From Bacteroidales bacterium (GTDB lineage: Bacteria; Bacteroidota; Bacteroidia; Bacteroidales; Bacteroidaceae), in assembly GCA_004558535.1 (NCBI GenBank), contig SFCP01000014.1, positions 1 to 22,817 on the forward strand: a stretch of DNA of 22,817 nt. Direction: 5' to 3'. The notes under the pieces are model-generated. The model worked only from the letters and a program-made list of their open reading frames with translations, was not told the origin of the DNA and did no database searches. Below are positions 1 to 7,539 of this stretch, piece after piece; position 1 is the stretch's first letter, and every line of letters starts with the position of its first letter. The position numbers were made by a program, and so were the translations under genes.

Positions 1-386
1 AATTCCGTGTATCCGGCTGCGATGAGGATGTTGTACCATTGTATGAGTTTTTTGACGTCGCCGGGGTAGATGCGGTCGCCGTCGTAGTCGGGTAGCACCT
101 TTCCGAGGAAGTCGAAGAGCTCGGCGGAGCTGGCTTTGCTCAGGGTGATGTCGACTTTCTCCCCGTTATATTTTTCCTTGATGGATTCGAATACCTGCAT
201 GAGGGGCATATCCTCTTCGTTGGTGTACATCGACACGTCGTTGAGCGAGGTCACGCGATCGCGTGCGCCAGCCGGCATGCGGCGTTTGGCTTCGTCGACA
301 GTTTCCACAATCAGGTTGCCGCGGCCCTGAGCCACCAATCGAAACAGGCCGGGCTTGCCGGCGATGGAAAGGATGGTTTCTTTCAT
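1..386 (-). CDS. DUF5606 family protein (3' end outside window)
   Basis: The N-terminal 128 codons are visible; the gene runs off the left edge. It begins MKETILSIAGKPGLFRLV and continues with RGNLIVET, RRMPAGARDRV and DISMY-like stretches (here SLNDVSMYTNEED). This pattern is that of the small Bacteroidota-specific DUF5606 family, whose biochemical function is unknown. There is no signal peptide or membrane segment, so it should be cytoplasmic. The ATG at 386 was chosen because the family starts with this peptide and a TAnnTTTG-type -7 box lies about 70 bp upstream at 459-466. It is transcribed in the same direction as the nusB-to-glycosyltransferase array that ends at 506, but the promoter in the gap suggests independent transcription. 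Family assignment rests on recalled sequence similarity. Confidence 0.8.
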   Translation of the reverse strand, partial: MKETILSIAGKPGLFRLVAQGRGNLIVETVDEAKRRMPAGARDRVTSLNDVSMYTNEEDMPLMQVFESIKEKYNGEKVDITLSKASSAELFDFLGKVLPDYDGDRIYPGDVKKLIQWYNILIAAGYTE

Positions 387-458
387 TTCTCTTTTTGGTT
401 GGTAATTTTTCTTTCGTGTTTATTCAGTGTTTTTGTCTCCCGCGGGGAGAGACGGATG

Positions 459-466
459 CAAAGATA
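459..466 (-). promoter_or_regulatory. Promoter -7 box of the DUF5606 gene
   Basis: On the minus strand this reads TATCTTTG, a full match to the Bacteroidota -7 consensus TAnnTTTG. It sits about 73 bp upstream of the DUF5606 start codon at 386. No convincing -33 TTTG is present at the usual 19-20 bp distance. Confidence 0.5.
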
Positions 467-505
467 CAACTTTTTATTTAGCGAGGGACTTTTTCCAGTC
501 GGCGT

Positions 506-1405
506 TTAATCGGAGAGCCGCTCGTGCAGCCCGTCGGTATAGGCTCGCCACAGTTTTCCCAGGTCTTTCCATTCATAGGCTTTCACAAAGGGGAGGGTCA
601 GCAGGGCGGTGACTTGATAGCCCAGCATGCAGATAAAACCGCGCAGGTGGCGCACGGCCCAGTTTTTCCCGTAGTGGTGATTGAGGTAAGTGGCGTTTCG
701 CACTTGATAAAGTCGCTTCCAGCGCTTTTTGCGGGTGCGCTGTGCCCAACTGTCGTCCGAGAAGAACGGGTGCTTGTCCATCAAGGCATCCGGCACGTAG
801 AGCAGGCGGAAACCGGCCAAGTGGGCGCGCAGGCAGTAGTCCGTATCGTCGCAAAAGATAAAGAGATGGCGGTTGGGAAGTCCTATCTTTTCCACTACGC
901 TGCGGCGGATGAGTGGCCCTTCGAAGGCGGTGCCGGCAATCTCTGTGGGAGCCTGTATGTCGCGGTGCTTGAGTTTGCCGCGATATACCGACCGAAACGG
1001 ATGGGAAAAGTCGTAGCCGGTGAAATCGTTGGTGAAAATACGGCCATTCAGCAGTCGGCGGGGAGCCAGGATGCCGACTTGCGGGTCCTTGGTTTGGCGC
1101 ATCAGTCGGGCCAGGCAGTCGGGGCGGGGGAATACATCGTCGTCCATGCACCAGATCCAGTCAGCGCCGCGACGGCAGGCCTCCTCTATGCCGCGGTAGA
1201 AGCCACCTGCGCCGCCTACATTCTCCTGTGTGATGAAGCTGAGGCGTTCGTCCGCCTGTTCTGCCAGCCATTGGGGAGTGCCGTCTGTGCTGCTGTTGTT
1301 GATGACCAGTATGTGGGTGAGCGGGGCGTTTTGCCGGAGGCAGCTGACGGTGCGTTTCAGCAGTTCCAGGCGGTTGTAGGTGACGACGACGGCAGTAATG
1401 TTCAT
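506..1405 (-). CDS. GT2 glycosyltransferase, GlfT2-like (candidate galactofuranosyltransferase)
   Basis: This 299-residue cytoplasmic GT-A glycosyltransferase of family 2 has an N-terminal nucleotide-binding strand (ITAVVVTYNR, residues 3-12) and NNSSTDGT (36-43). It has a metal-binding DDD motif in WCMDDDVFP (88-90) and a catalytic-base-type FCDDTDYCLR motif (about 184-193). The DDD rather than DxD form and the GGAGGF stretch are typical of the rhamnosyl/galactofuranosyl subgroup that includes mycobacterial GlfT2. The gene follows the sugar kinase by 7 nt and lies two genes downstream of glf, which makes the UDP-galactofuranose donor. I therefore infer that it transfers galactofuranose onto an LPS core or other surface glycan. 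The acceptor cannot be read from sequence, and rhamnosyltransferase is the main alternative. Confidence 0.85.
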   Translation of the reverse strand: MNITAVVVTYNRLELLKRTVSCLRQNAPLTHILVINNSSTDGTPQWLAEQADERLSFITQENVGGAGGFYRGIEEACRRGADWIWCMDDDVFPRPDCLARLMRQTKDPQVGILAPRRLLNGRIFTNDFTGYDFSHPFRSVYRGKLKHRDIQAPTEIAGTAFEGPLIRRSVVEKIGLPNRHLFIFCDDTDYCLRAHLAGFRLLYVPDALMDKHPFFSDDSWAQRTRKKRWKRLYQVRNATYLNHHYGKNWAVRHLRGFICMLGYQVTALLTLPFVKAYEWKDLGKLWRAYTDGLHERLSD

Positions 1406-1412
1406 AGCAGGT

Positions 1413-2156
1413 CTAATATTTATTGTCTATTTTCCCGGGTTGGGTTTGCCGGAAGGCTTGCATGAGGCGGTAGCATTGCTCCGGATCGAAGCCACGGGCT
1501 GCGGCGTAGGTCTCGGCCATGAGGCGGTGCATCCGTGGCGTAGCCGGCAGGCGCTCGAAGTTCTTGCAGCCGGCTTTCATATCGAGTGGTCCGTGCGCCA
1601 TGCGGTTCAGGTCGACCAGTTCCAGTTGTATGCTGCCGTCCGGCCTTTGTCCGAACAGGATGTTGCCGCGTCCGTAGTCCTTGTGTGCCAAGCCGTGTTC
1701 GTGCAGGCAGGCTGTCAGGCGTCCGATGGCCCGCAGGACCTCGTCGGCAAAGGGCAGGTCGAGGGAAAACAGGTCTTCGTAGCGGTAGGGGCAGGTTGAG
1801 GCCAGCGTCACCAGATAGCTGCGGTCGAAGAGCAGGCCTCGCCGCAGGTTCATGTAGCCTACGGGTGCAGGAGTGCCTATGCCTATCTGCTCCAGGGCGA
1901 TGGCGTTGTCATAGGCGCGTTTGGCTTTCGACGGTCGCAGCAGGCCGTAGACCATACGGTTGATGAAGTGCGGCCTGCGATAGGCTTTGACCACGTAGAC
2001 CGTGCCGCCGTGGCTGATTTTGCGCAGCTGGTTGCGTCCATCGTGGATCAGTTCGCCCGCTTCCTCGGCGAAGATTTCGGGCAGCTGCTCCATCCATTCC
2101 CGCAGGTCGGTATGGTCCGGGTGTAAGACGAAAGTGCGATGATTCCAAAGGGACAT
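1413..2156 (-). CDS. InaA/WaaP-type lipopolysaccharide core kinase
   Basis: This 247-residue protein has a eukaryotic-like kinase fold reduced to the InaA/WaaP/KdkA pattern. The candidate ATP-binding lysine is in VVKAYRR (K57). The catalytic loop is HKDYGRGNILF, with D160 and N165. The metal-binding aspartate is in ELVDLNRM (D182). Members phosphorylate Kdo or heptose in the LPS inner core, and Bacteroidota members often act on the Kdo-lipid A region. It lies 14 nt downstream of glf and 7 nt upstream of the glycosyltransferase, so the three probably act on one surface glycan. The exact acceptor sugar and phosphorylation position are not determinable here. There is no membrane segment; it should work at the cytoplasmic face of the inner membrane. 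Confidence 0.8.
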   Translation of the reverse strand: MSLWNHRTFVLHPDHTDLREWMEQLPEIFAEEAGELIHDGRNQLRKISHGGTVYVVKAYRRPHFINRMVYGLLRPSKAKRAYDNAIALEQIGIGTPAPVGYMNLRRGLLFDRSYLVTLASTCPYRYEDLFSLDLPFADEVLRAIGRLTACLHEHGLAHKDYGRGNILFGQRPDGSIQLELVDLNRMAHGPLDMKAGCKNFERLPATPRMHRLMAETYAAARGFDPEQCYRLMQAFRQTQPGKIDNKY

Positions 2157-2170
2157 AGTGGACGGAGGAT

Positions 2171-3283
2171 TTAGGCGTTTTCGGATTCTTGTCGGAAGAG
2201 GTCCAGCGCGGCTGCGATGGTGTCGTCCATGTCGGCGTAGGTGTAGCAGGCCAGGCGGCCTCCGAAGATGACATCCTTTTCCTGCTTGGCGCGGGCTTGG
2301 TAGCGTGCGTACATGGCGGTGTTGCGCGCATCGTTGACCGGGTAGTAGGGTTCCTTGCCCGGCGCATAGGTATCGGGATACTCGTAGGTGATGACCGTGT
2401 GGGGCTGGTTGCCAAAGTCGAAATGCTTGTGTTCGATCACTCTGGTGTAGGGGATTTCGCGCTCGGTGTAGTTGATGACGGCATTGCCCTGGAAATTGGG
2501 GATTTCCAGCCGCTTTGTTTCAAAATGCAGGCTTCGGTATTCCAGGTGGCCGTAGGCATAGTCGTAAAATTCGTCTATGCAGCCGGTGAAAAGTACGCGT
2601 CGGGCCAAGGCGGTCAGTTCTTCGCGGTGCTCGAAGAAGTTGCAGCCGGTCCGCACCTCGATGCCGTCGAGCAGGCCGGCTGTCAGGGCGTTGTAGCCTC
2701 CGCGGGGAATGCCTTGGTAGGCATCGTTGAAGTAATTGTTGTCGAAGACGAAGCGAAAGGGCAGCCGGCGGATGATAAAGGCAGGCAGTTGGGTGGCCGG
2801 CCGTCCCCACTGTTTTTCTGTATATCCCTTGATAAGGATGTTGTAGATGTCGTCGCCACAGAGTTTCAGCGCCTGTTCTTCCAGGTTGGCCGGTTGGTCG
2901 ATGTGGGCGTACTTTCCGCGCTGCTCATCCAGCTTCCGGCGTGCTTCGTCCGGTGTGTGTACGCCCCACAGGGCGTAGAACGTGTTCATGTTGAAGGGCA
3001 AGTTGTAGAGCTTGTCCTTGTGGCAGGCCATCGGAGCGTTGGTGAAGCGATTGAACTCTACGAAGCGGGAAGCAAAGTCCCAGACTTCCCTGTTGTCCGT
3101 GTGGAAGATGTGAGCGCCATACCGGTGGACGGCGATGCCGTCCGTATCTTGGCAGTAGATGTTGCCGCCGGTGTGGGTCCGGCGGTCTATGACGAGGCAT
3201 TTCTTGCCGGCCTGATGTGCTGCGTGGGCAAAGGTGGCGCCGAACAGGCCGGAGCCTACTATCAGGTAGTCGTAGGTTTTCAT
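2171..3283 (-). CDS. glf: UDP-galactopyranose mutase
   Basis: This flavoenzyme interconverts UDP-galactopyranose and UDP-galactofuranose, the donor for galactofuranose-containing glycans. The 370-residue length fits bacterial Glf. The N-terminus carries the FAD-binding Rossmann motif in LIVGSGLFGATFA (residues 7-19) followed by the acidic strand end VIDRR. GGNIYC and YGAHIFHT are family signatures near the flavin and substrate. The conserved KGYTEKQWGR segment lies near residue 155, and the C-terminal GRLACYTYADMDDTIAAAL is the last FAD-contacting helix. The start codon overlaps the coaE stop codon (ATGA), which indicates translational coupling. Downstream are the kinase and the GT2 enzyme, which implies use in a surface polysaccharide or LPS core. 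Confidence 0.96.
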   Translation of the reverse strand: MKTYDYLIVGSGLFGATFAHAAHQAGKKCLVIDRRTHTGGNIYCQDTDGIAVHRYGAHIFHTDNREVWDFASRFVEFNRFTNAPMACHKDKLYNLPFNMNTFYALWGVHTPDEARRKLDEQRGKYAHIDQPANLEEQALKLCGDDIYNILIKGYTEKQWGRPATQLPAFIIRRLPFRFVFDNNYFNDAYQGIPRGGYNALTAGLLDGIEVRTGCNFFEHREELTALARRVLFTGCIDEFYDYAYGHLEYRSLHFETKRLEIPNFQGNAVINYTEREIPYTRVIEHKHFDFGNQPHTVITYEYPDTYAPGKEPYYPVNDARNTAMYARYQARAKQEKDVIFGGRLACYTYADMDDTIAAALDLFRQESENA

Positions 3284-3963
3284 AGTGTGGGATAGGGTGA
3301 AGGCTCTTCGCCGTGGGGTGGTTCAGCTGACGCGGAACGCTGCAAGCAGGTGCTCCGCAGCTTTTCGAGCAGGGCCTGCAGTTGCGGGCCGATGGGTGTT
3401 GTGTCATCGTTGAGCAGCTGGTGGCGTGCGCGGCGGGCTTTTTCCGCTTCCGGCATTTGCAGGGCCATCCAGGCGCGGGCTTTCTCCTCGCTCACCCCGT
3501 CGCGGCGGATGACGCGGTCGAGGCGTACGTCCTCGGGGGCTGCTATCAGGAGGGTCTCGTCGACCAGCCGGTCGAAACCGGACTCGAAGAGGAGGGCGCA
3601 CTCCATGCCGAGGAGGGGCGCATCGGTCCGGTGGCACCAGCTGCGGAAGCTGTCGGCCACGCGGGGATGCACGAGGGCGTCGACGCGGGCTGCGTAGTCA
3701 CGTCCGCGACACAGGTAGGCGGCCATGACGGGCTTTTGCAGGCAGCCATCGGCGTAGAGGTCCTTGCCCACCAGGGCGGTGAGGGCTTCCTGCAGGGGGC
3801 GGTCGGTGCGGATGAGGCGCTTTGCTTCGTCGTCACAGTAGAAGACGGGCACGCCGAGAGCTTCCAGCTCCCGGCATACATAGCTTTTGCCGCTCCCGAT
3901 GCCTCCCGTGATGCCGAGCCGCAGGGGGCGGTGGGGATTAGTGCTTGATTTCTTCGATGACAT
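3280..3963 (-). CDS. coaE: Dephospho-CoA kinase
   Basis: This enzyme catalyses the last step of coenzyme A synthesis, phosphorylating the 3'-hydroxyl of dephospho-CoA with ATP. The P-loop is GGIGSGKS (residues 20-27), followed by VPVFYCDDEAKRL with the catalytic aspartate pair (D44-D45). HPRVADSF, ALLFESGFD and RRDGVSEEKARAWMALQMP follow in the usual order of the family. At 227 residues it is slightly long because of about 14 extra N-terminal residues and a Pro/Ser-rich C-terminal tail. The start overlaps the end of the ybbR-like gene by 26 nt and the stop overlaps the glf start, so it is tightly embedded in the array. An internal start nearer the P-loop cannot be excluded. Confidence 0.95.
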   Translation of the reverse strand: MSSKKSSTNPHRPLRLGITGGIGSGKSYVCRELEALGVPVFYCDDEAKRLIRTDRPLQEALTALVGKDLYADGCLQKPVMAAYLCRGRDYAARVDALVHPRVADSFRSWCHRTDAPLLGMECALLFESGFDRLVDETLLIAAPEDVRLDRVIRRDGVSEEKARAWMALQMPEAEKARRARHQLLNDDTTPIGPQLQALLEKLRSTCLQRSASAEPPHGEEPSPYPTL

Positions 3964-4918
3964 ACTCTACTTCTCCGGGGAAGATGCGTATACGGCTGAT
4001 GCCCTCGGGACTGCGGTCCACGCGCAGGGGGCAGCGGGTGCTGCCGTCGGTAGGCAGGTCGCGATAGTGCACCGCCACGCTGAAGTCGTCGGCATCGATG
4101 CTGCGATACCGGCCCATGGGCACGTAGAAGGCTACTTCCACCTCCTGCGGGATGGGCAGCAGTTCGCGATCGGCGGGAAATCCCACCGTGCGGATGGGCA
4201 CCTTGACGCGCTTTTCGACCATGCGGTCCACGAAGATGCACAGGTTGACCTTGGCCGGTACGAATTTGGCACCCTTGACCGGCTCGATGGCCAGTTCGAG
4301 GGTGGTCGAGTCGGTGATGTTGCGCAGATAGTTGGGGCGTACGTAGGCGGCCGTGATGCTTTCGAGCATGGTGCTGGAGGCATAGACCGTCACGCTGTCG
4401 GGCAGCAGGCGGGTGCCGGTCAGTTCGTAGCCCGTCTCGGTCTGTATGGCGCCGCGGAGTTTGACCGGCACGCGTTTGTACAGGCCGTAGTTGTAGAAGA
4501 AGTCGATGGTGTCGGGCCGGATGCTCACTATCTGCGTGCCGGGGCTGAGCGTGCCGGCCAGCTGTTTGCCCAGGTCGTTTCCCATCAGGCGTACATGGCC
4601 CGAGTTGTTGGCCACGCGGCCGAAGTCGATGACGAGCGGGCCGGGCGATTGGGCGTACCGGTAGTTGAGCAGCATGGCGACCTTGTCGCGCAGCACCACG
4701 CGTACGCTCTTGGGCACTTCGTCGGTCAGGATGACGCCCGAGGGCACGCCGCGTACCTCCACCGGCACTTCAAATTCCCTTTCGCCCGTTTCGTTGAGCA
4801 CTTCAAAGAACCAGAAGGCGGCCGAGAGGGTCAGGAAAAAAAAGAAAATAAGGAACTGCTTGCTCCATAGCGAGGACAAGCAGCTCCATATCAGTTTCTT
4901 AAAATTCCGTGTAGGCAT
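3938..4918 (-). CDS. YbbR/CdaR-like membrane-anchored protein
   Basis: This 326-residue protein has a short basic N-terminus and one membrane segment at about residues 22-42 (FLIFFFFLTLSAAFWFFEVL). A long extracytoplasmic part follows, made of repeating beta-rich modules of about 80 residues typical of YbbR domains. Signatures include VPVEVRGVPSG, PKSVRVVLRDK, RVPVKLRGAIQTETGYELTG and KRVKVPIRTVGFPAD. In Firmicutes the YbbR protein CdaR regulates the diadenylate cyclase CdaA. In Bacteroidota the homologue commonly sits between yajC and coaE, as here, and its role is not established. It lies 44 nt after yajC and overlaps coaE. No diadenylate cyclase gene is present in the window. Confidence 0.85.
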   Translation of the reverse strand: MPTRNFKKLIWSCLSSLWSKQFLIFFFFLTLSAAFWFFEVLNETGEREFEVPVEVRGVPSGVILTDEVPKSVRVVLRDKVAMLLNYRYAQSPGPLVIDFGRVANNSGHVRLMGNDLGKQLAGTLSPGTQIVSIRPDTIDFFYNYGLYKRVPVKLRGAIQTETGYELTGTRLLPDSVTVYASSTMLESITAAYVRPNYLRNITDSTTLELAIEPVKGAKFVPAKVNLCIFVDRMVEKRVKVPIRTVGFPADRELLPIPQEVEVAFYVPMGRYRSIDADDFSVAVHYRDLPTDGSTRCPLRVDRSPEGISRIRIFPGEVEYVIEEIKH

Positions 4919-4962
4919 GATGGTTGGTTTTATCCTTTCGGAAAGTGGGTCGCGTCGCTCTC

Positions 4963-5280
4963 TTATTTCTGTTCGGGAGCGGTGCCGGCGGGCATGATGG
5001 CACTTTTTTCAAATATGATCTTCGTGCCGGTGGCTACTTCGAGGGTTACCGTGTTGTCGTTCTCGTTGATGCTCTTCACCGTGCCGTGTATGCCGCCGAT
5101 GGTCACGACATCCTGGCCCACGCTGAGGGCGTTGCGGAATTTCTGGATTTCTTTCTGTTTCTTGTTCTGGGGGCGAATCATGAAGAAGTAGACGATGGCA
5201 AAGAGTACCACCATCATGATGATCATCTCCAGACCTCCACCGGGCTGTCCTTCGAGGAAGGCAATCATTAATGTGTTCAT
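4963..5280 (-). CDS. yajC: Sec translocon accessory subunit YajC
   Basis: This 105-residue single-pass inner-membrane protein belongs to the SecDF-YajC complex that assists preprotein export. The membrane helix covers about residues 17-35 (EMIIMMVVLFAIVYFFMI). It is followed by the hallmark RPQNKKQKE, and then by a soluble beta domain containing VGQDVVTIGGIHGTV, which is diagnostic for YajC. Length and order are normal. It sits 67 nt downstream of nusB and 44 nt upstream of the ybbR-like gene, the usual Bacteroidota arrangement. Confidence 0.97.
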   Translation of the reverse strand: MNTLMIAFLEGQPGGGLEMIIMMVVLFAIVYFFMIRPQNKKQKEIQKFRNALSVGQDVVTIGGIHGTVKSINENDNTVTLEVATGTKIIFEKSAIMPAGTAPEQK

Positions 5281-5347
5281 ATTCTTGTTAGTTGTTTGTA
5301 GGTTGTTGCTGATAGGGTAGTGGTTTGCGTAGTGCGGTCCGCGGCGT

Positions 5348-6331
5348 TCATTCTTTCTCCTTGGGGGTGGCTGCAGCGGGCTTTGGCCCGTGGACCAGTT
5401 CCTTGAGGATGACGCCCTCGGTACGCAGTTTTTTGATGGCGTGGTCCAGCAGTCCGTTGATGTAGGTCGTGCTGCGCGGTGTGCTGTAGACGCGTGCTAT
5501 GTCCAGGTACTCGTTCACCGTCACCGAGGCGGGGATGGAGGGGAAGGACAGGATTTCGGCCAGCGCAATCTGCATGATGATGACGTCCATGAAGGCAAGT
5601 CGGTCAAACTCCCAGTTCTTGCAGTTTTCGCGGATGATGATGCGGGTGCGGGACTCGTTATTGATGGCTGCGGCGAAGAGTTTTGCGGCAAACTCGCGGT
5701 CCTCTTCGTTGGCAAACTGCGGCAGCAGCGGTTGGTCGCTGCCGGCGGCCTGCGCGAAGCGCTTTATCGTCTTCAGGACGAAGGAGTCGACGACGAAGCG
5801 GTCGTCGTTCCAATAGAGGCAGTGGTCCTCGATCAGGTCTTCCACACCTTCGTTGTTGCAGACGTACGTCTTGTAGAACTTCCGTACCAGCTCGCGGTCG
5901 GCTTCATAGTCGAACTCCTCCTTGGTCAGGTATAGTTGGAAGATGTCGCTTTCGATGAGTGTGTTGTAGAGTTTCTTGACGAAGGGTTCCTCCTCGATCC
6001 ATTCCTTTTTCTGCTCCATGTAGGCTCCCAGCTCCTTGTTGTCGGCCAGCTGCAGCAGGAACTTGTTTTCTGCCACCATCTTGTCCGGGAAGATGCCGTC
6101 CGCCTTGTCGTTGCCCAGGCGCTGCATGCGTGCGATGCGGGTCTCGTTCTTGCGTACGGCGAACTTGTGGACTTCCACCAATAGGGATAGCATGTAGAGG
6201 TACAGCTCATAGGTTTTGTCGAAGCTGAAGAAGAATTCCTTTTCGGCGACATCGAGCGTTTTGCCTTCGTTGCGGTAGAAGGCATAGACGAGCTGCACCA
6301 CTCTCAGGCGGATTAATTCTCTGTTAATCAT
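5348..6331 (-). CDS. nusB: Transcription antitermination protein NusB (long Bacteroidota form)
   Basis: NusB binds boxA RNA with ribosomal protein S10 (NusE) and promotes antitermination, chiefly on rRNA operons. The C-terminal part holds the recognisable NusB fold. It includes FAAAINNESRTRIIIRENCKNWEFDRLAFMDVIIMQIALAEIL as separate helices, then SIPASVTVNEYLDIARVY and TYINGLLDHAIKKL, which is the end of the family signature. At 327 residues it is about twice the length of the E. coli protein. The extra N-terminal helical part, rich in Glu/Lys, is usual for Bacteroidota NusB. The start MINRELIRLRVVQLVYAFYR is the standard family start. It is the first gene of the seven-gene minus-strand array. 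Confidence 0.93.
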   Translation of the reverse strand: MINRELIRLRVVQLVYAFYRNEGKTLDVAEKEFFFSFDKTYELYLYMLSLLVEVHKFAVRKNETRIARMQRLGNDKADGIFPDKMVAENKFLLQLADNKELGAYMEQKKEWIEEEPFVKKLYNTLIESDIFQLYLTKEEFDYEADRELVRKFYKTYVCNNEGVEDLIEDHCLYWNDDRFVVDSFVLKTIKRFAQAAGSDQPLLPQFANEEDREFAAKLFAAAINNESRTRIIIRENCKNWEFDRLAFMDVIIMQIALAEILSFPSIPASVTVNEYLDIARVYSTPRSTTYINGLLDHAIKKLRTEGVILKELVHGPKPAAATPKEKE

Positions 6332-6418
6332 TGTTCCTGTTTGTGTTTGTTAGGCCATCCGGCGCCGAAGGTCTATGGATTTTCCACTGAAAAGCCCCGT
6401 CGGCATGGCTTGGCGCAG

Positions 6419-6426
6419 CAAAAATA
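6419..6426 (-). promoter_or_regulatory. Probable -7 box for nusB operon
   Basis: The minus strand reads TATTTTTG, matching TAnnTTTG. It lies about 88 bp upstream of the nusB start codon at 6331. A clear -33 TTTG is not seen at the expected distance, so this is a weaker call. Confidence 0.4.
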
Positions 6427-6465
6427 CAAAAAATCGGGGGTTTGCGCGTATTTTGCCTCCCTTTT

Positions 6466-6498
6466 TTGTTGGCATACGAAATTTTTAATGCAATTTTG
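6466..6498 (+). promoter_or_regulatory. Promoter of the PUR-family gene
   Basis: CAATTTTG at 6491-6498 matches seven of eight positions of TAnnTTTG. A TTGTTG -33 region at 6466-6471 is separated from it by 19 bp. The predicted start near 6505 gives an untranslated leader of about 105 nt before the ATG at 6612. It is divergent from the nusB promoter at 6419-6426. Confidence 0.5.
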
Positions 6499-6611
6499 CG
6501 GGGTCGGGAAATCAAGGTGCAGGCTTTTCCTGCCTCGGTAGCCGTTTGCGCGATGGTGGGCTACCGGTCGAGTCCGACACAGATACGACCTATATATATT
6601 ACAAAGATAGC

Positions 6612-7232
6612 ATGGAACAGTATAATGACCAGATGAGAGAGAGAGGGGAAAGCGAGATTTTGTTTTCCCGCACCGTGAAAGCCGGCAAGCGCGTCTACTA
6701 CATCGACGTGAAGCGCGACCGCCACAACGAGAACTACCTGTCGATTACCGAGAGCAAGCGGATAAAGGATGGAACCGAGGAGGAGCGTCCCACATTTGAA
6801 AAGCACAAGATTTTCCTGTACCGCGAGGATATGGACCGCTTTGTCAGTGCCCTGACTTCGGCGGTAGACTTCACCCGGGAGCACAGTCCCGAGGTGCGCC
6901 CCCGCTACTACAATCCCTACGGACCCACCGAGGAAGGCTCGGGACGCGACCGTGCCGACTATGGCGATGGCGCAGCCTACGGTCCGCGCGATGAGTATGC
7001 CGGCTACGGCGCTTCCCGTTCCTACGGCCCGCGTGGGGGCGACTATGGCCGCTATCCCCGCCGCGAGGGCTACTATGGCCGTCGCCGCGACGACTATGCA
7101 TCCCCGCATCGCCCCTATGGCACCTCCGGCGAAGCCGCCGTTGCCGCCGACCAGCCGCATACACCGTCCTCGCCGTCGCCCACGGCCGACCAGGTGCCCA
7201 CGGCCGACTTCGGATTGGACATCGAGTTCTAA
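6612..7232 (+). CDS. PUR family (DUF3276) nucleic-acid-binding protein with Gly/Tyr/Arg-rich tail
   Basis: Residues about 13-90 form one PUR-type module: EILFSRTVKAGKRVYYIDVK, NYLSITESKR, FEKHKIFLYREDMDRFVSAL. This is the Bacteroidota DUF3276 family, related to the Borrelia BpuR and eukaryotic Pur-alpha ssDNA/RNA-binding fold. Residues about 91-170 are low complexity and Gly/Tyr/Arg-rich (YGPRGGDYGRYPRREGYYGR), followed by an Ala/Pro/Ser linker and an acidic/aromatic end DFGLDIEF. An upstream in-frame ATG at 6546 exists, but the ATG at 6612 is preferred because the family starts just before the PUR module. Family knowledge supports nucleic-acid binding; the target is unknown. The gene stands alone between the divergent nusB operon and a strong terminator. 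Confidence 0.85.
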   Translation: MEQYNDQMRERGESEILFSRTVKAGKRVYYIDVKRDRHNENYLSITESKRIKDGTEEERPTFEKHKIFLYREDMDRFVSALTSAVDFTREHSPEVRPRYYNPYGPTEEGSGRDRADYGDGAAYGPRDEYAGYGASRSYGPRGGDYGRYPRREGYYGRRRDDYASPHRPYGTSGEAAVAADQPHTPSSPSPTADQVPTADFGLDIEF

Positions 7233-7373
7233 TCCGTCCCTGCTTTGCTGCAGACGCCCCGCGAAAGGGTGGGGCAACGGCCGCTCTACTTTAACATAAA
7301 TAACCTTCCTTTGCACTTGGCGGGCAGCTGCTTCGGCACGAAGTAGCACTTGCGAAAAATTACAAAGGACTTA

Positions 7374-7421
7374 GAAAAAACTACCCGGCACTTAGTTTCG
7401 AGCAAGTGCCGGGTAGTTTTT
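7374..7421. terminator. Strong bidirectional intrinsic terminator
   Basis: A perfect stem pairs CTACCCGGCACTT (7381-7393) with AAGTGCCGGGTAG (7404-7416) around a 10-nt loop. A-run and T-run flank it on both sides, extending the pairing to about 18 bp. It can end transcription of the PUR gene (plus) and of anything arriving from the minus strand, including the small unit at 7457-7539. Confidence 0.85.
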
Positions 7422-7456
7422 GCGAAAAAGCCGCCAGTAGATGCCCTCTGCGGCAC

Positions 7457-7501
7457 AAAAAAAGCGGGAAAGCCCCGAAATTACAGGGATTTCCCACTTT
7501 G
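7457..7501 (-). ncRNA. Candidate ~45-nt small RNA (copy B)
   Basis: A promoter at 7508-7539 is followed at once by a hairpin and seven U residues on the minus strand. The lower stem pairs 7464-7471 with 7490-7497 (8 bp with one G-U), followed by a 1x1 mismatch and a short GC-rich upper stem. The same architecture occurs at 22346-22390 with a different stem sequence. The start site is inferred from promoter spacing. Confidence 0.4.
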
Positions 7502-7507
7502 CCAATG

Positions 7508-7539
7508 CAAATATACGAAATATTTTTGCGAAATCCAAA
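7508..7539 (-). promoter_or_regulatory. Promoter of the small unit in repeat copy B
   Basis: On the minus strand the -7 box TATATTTG (7508-7515) and a -33 TTTG (7536-7539) are separated by exactly 20 bp. The same boxes and spacing recur at 22308-22339. Confidence 0.65.

Noticed and set aside
524..1465. 313-codon plus-strand open frame opposite the GT2 gene
   Set aside because: It is the antisense shadow of a well-supported glycosyltransferase in GC-rich DNA and has no recognisable family.
2189..3295. 368-codon plus-strand frame opposite glf
   Set aside because: It is a Val/Gly-rich antisense shadow of glf.
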